Source: an uncultured Eubacteriales bacterium
GTDB taxonomy: Bacteria; Bacillota; Clostridia; TANB77; CAG-508
Direction of reading: 5' to 3'
NCBI GenBank assembly: GCA_902488785.1
Contig: CABTXJ010000046.1
Span: 1 to 6,080 of the forward strand
Length of the DNA stretch: 6,080 nt
The notes beneath the pieces are model-generated. The model had not been told where the DNA came from and searched no databases. It was given only the letters and a program-made list of their open reading frames with translations. The translations under genes were made by a program, and so were the position numbers. Shown one piece after another: positions 5,606-6,080 of the stretch (positions within the stretch are counted from its first letter, which is position 1; every line of letters begins with the position of its first letter).

Positions 5606-5920
5606 ATGAGAAGACATGAAGTTAAGGAAGGCAAGGATTTAATTAATACTGAAAGTGAGATTTTAGTTCCAAGAGCTAAAATAAAAACCTTTATTTTTAG
5701 AGGTAAAATGGGTAAAATTATTGATCATAGTATTGACGAATATGAGCAATACTACAAAGTGGAATATGATGGAAACTATTATATAACAGATGGTGTACAT
5801 CAAAAAAGAGCGACATATAAAACTACATTTAATGCAAATGATGAAACATTTAAGCAATTAAAAAAATACTTAGGATCTGAATTAGGATATTATGTCGAAG
5901 GAGAAAACCGCAACTATTAA
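5606..5920 (+). CDS. Uncharacterised 104-aa soluble protein
   Basis: I do not recognise this protein. It has no signal peptide, membrane segment or cysteine, and is rich in charged residues and tyrosine. Residues 27-75 alternate short beta-like stretches with turns (FIFRGKMGKIID, YYKVEYDGNYYIT, RATYKTTF), which suggests a small beta-barrel or SH3-like fold. This is followed by a short helix (79-90) and a tyrosine-rich end. The start is secure: a near-perfect AAAGGAGG at 5592-5599 precedes the ATG by six bases, a much stronger site than those of the upstream operon. The gene has its own promoter and palindrome and is closed by a strong terminator 11 bases after the stop, so it is a single-gene unit that is probably well expressed and regulated separately from the glycosylation genes. 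No function can be assigned. Confidence 0.88.
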   Translation: MRRHEVKEGKDLINTESEILVPRAKIKTFIFRGKMGKIIDHSIDEYEQYYKVEYDGNYYITDGVHQKRATYKTTFNANDETFKQLKKYLGSELGYYVEGENRNY

Positions 5921-5930
5921 ATTATAATAA

Positions 5931-5966
5931 GAAAAAGATGTTTAGATTATTCTAGGCATCTTTTTC
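5931..5966. terminator. Strong intrinsic terminator after the 104-aa gene
   Basis: GAAAAAGATG (5931-5940) pairs with CATCTTTTTC (5957-5966). The helix continues inward through TTTAGA/TCTAGG (two G-U pairs) to the tetraloop TTAT, giving 16 continuous pairs. T-rich sequence follows. The A and T runs within the stem mean it could also stop transcription arriving from the other strand. Confidence 0.9.
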
Positions 5967-6000
5967 TTTGTTCCTTTGTTTTTTCGGCTCTTTAACATTT

Positions 6001-6039
6001 AGCTGGGATAGGTAATAATATAACTGTCCTAGCTTTTTT
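6001..6039 (+). terminator. Second, tandem intrinsic terminator
   Basis: AGCTGGGATAG (6001-6011) pairs with CTGTCCTAGCT (6024-6034), 11 pairs with two G-U, around a 12-base AT-rich loop, and runs into six T (6034-6039). No gene lies between it and the terminator at 5931-5966, so it is either a backup terminator or the end of a short untranslated RNA. Only about 40 bases follow, with nothing recognisable. Confidence 0.8.
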
Positions 6040-6080
6040 AAATTTATGAAAAAAAGCATAAAAAAATAGTTCAATGTTCC

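Noticed and set aside
5663..5857. Minus-strand open frame opposite the 104-aa gene.
   Set aside because: The forward gene has a near-perfect ribosome binding site, promoter and terminator; the reverse frame has none.

Overview
The window is very AT-rich DNA (roughly a quarter GC by eye) with strong AGGAGG-type ribosome binding sites, short AT-rich intergenic gaps, heavy use of ATA and AGA codons, a SAM-I-family riboswitch with a transcriptional terminator, and TGG used for tryptophan. This suggests a low-GC Firmicute, most likely a clostridial lineage. The species cannot be told from the sequence. All six recognised genes lie on the + strand.

Layout. (1) Positions 1-72 are the 3' part of a tRNA-Lys(CTT), followed by its terminator (118-146). 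(2) Positions 147-443 hold no gene. They contain a good promoter (221-249), a compact SAM-I-type riboswitch without a P4 hairpin (291-374), and an intrinsic terminator that competes with an antiterminator (370-418). (3) The riboswitch precedes a two-gene operon: an unrecognised 100-aa protein and a 269-aa methionine adenosyltransferase (MetK-like). The latter is about 115-130 residues shorter than usual, yet keeps essentially every active-site residue I can align. A 15-bp hairpin (1624-1660) closes this unit.

(4) A second operon (1786-5512) encodes a cell-envelope glycosylation module. It has a cytosolic GT2 glycosyltransferase of the polyprenyl-phosphate sugar synthase type, a DUF2304-type small membrane protein, and an 839-aa membrane protein that joins an N-terminal GtrA (flippase-like) domain to a large GT-C-like polytopic region resembling DUF6020. 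Together they look like a GtrA/GtrB/GtrS-type three-component system: the GT2 charges a lipid carrier, the GtrA part moves the lipid-linked sugar across the membrane, and the GT-C part transfers it outside. Here the second and third parts are one polypeptide.

(5) The last gene (5606-5920) encodes an unrecognised 104-aa soluble protein. It has its own extended -10 promoter, which overlaps the previous stop codon, and a perfect 9+3+9 palindrome at the predicted transcription start that looks like an operator. Two intrinsic terminators in tandem (5931-5966, 6001-6039) end the unit. No CRISPR array, insertion sequence or phage gene was seen.
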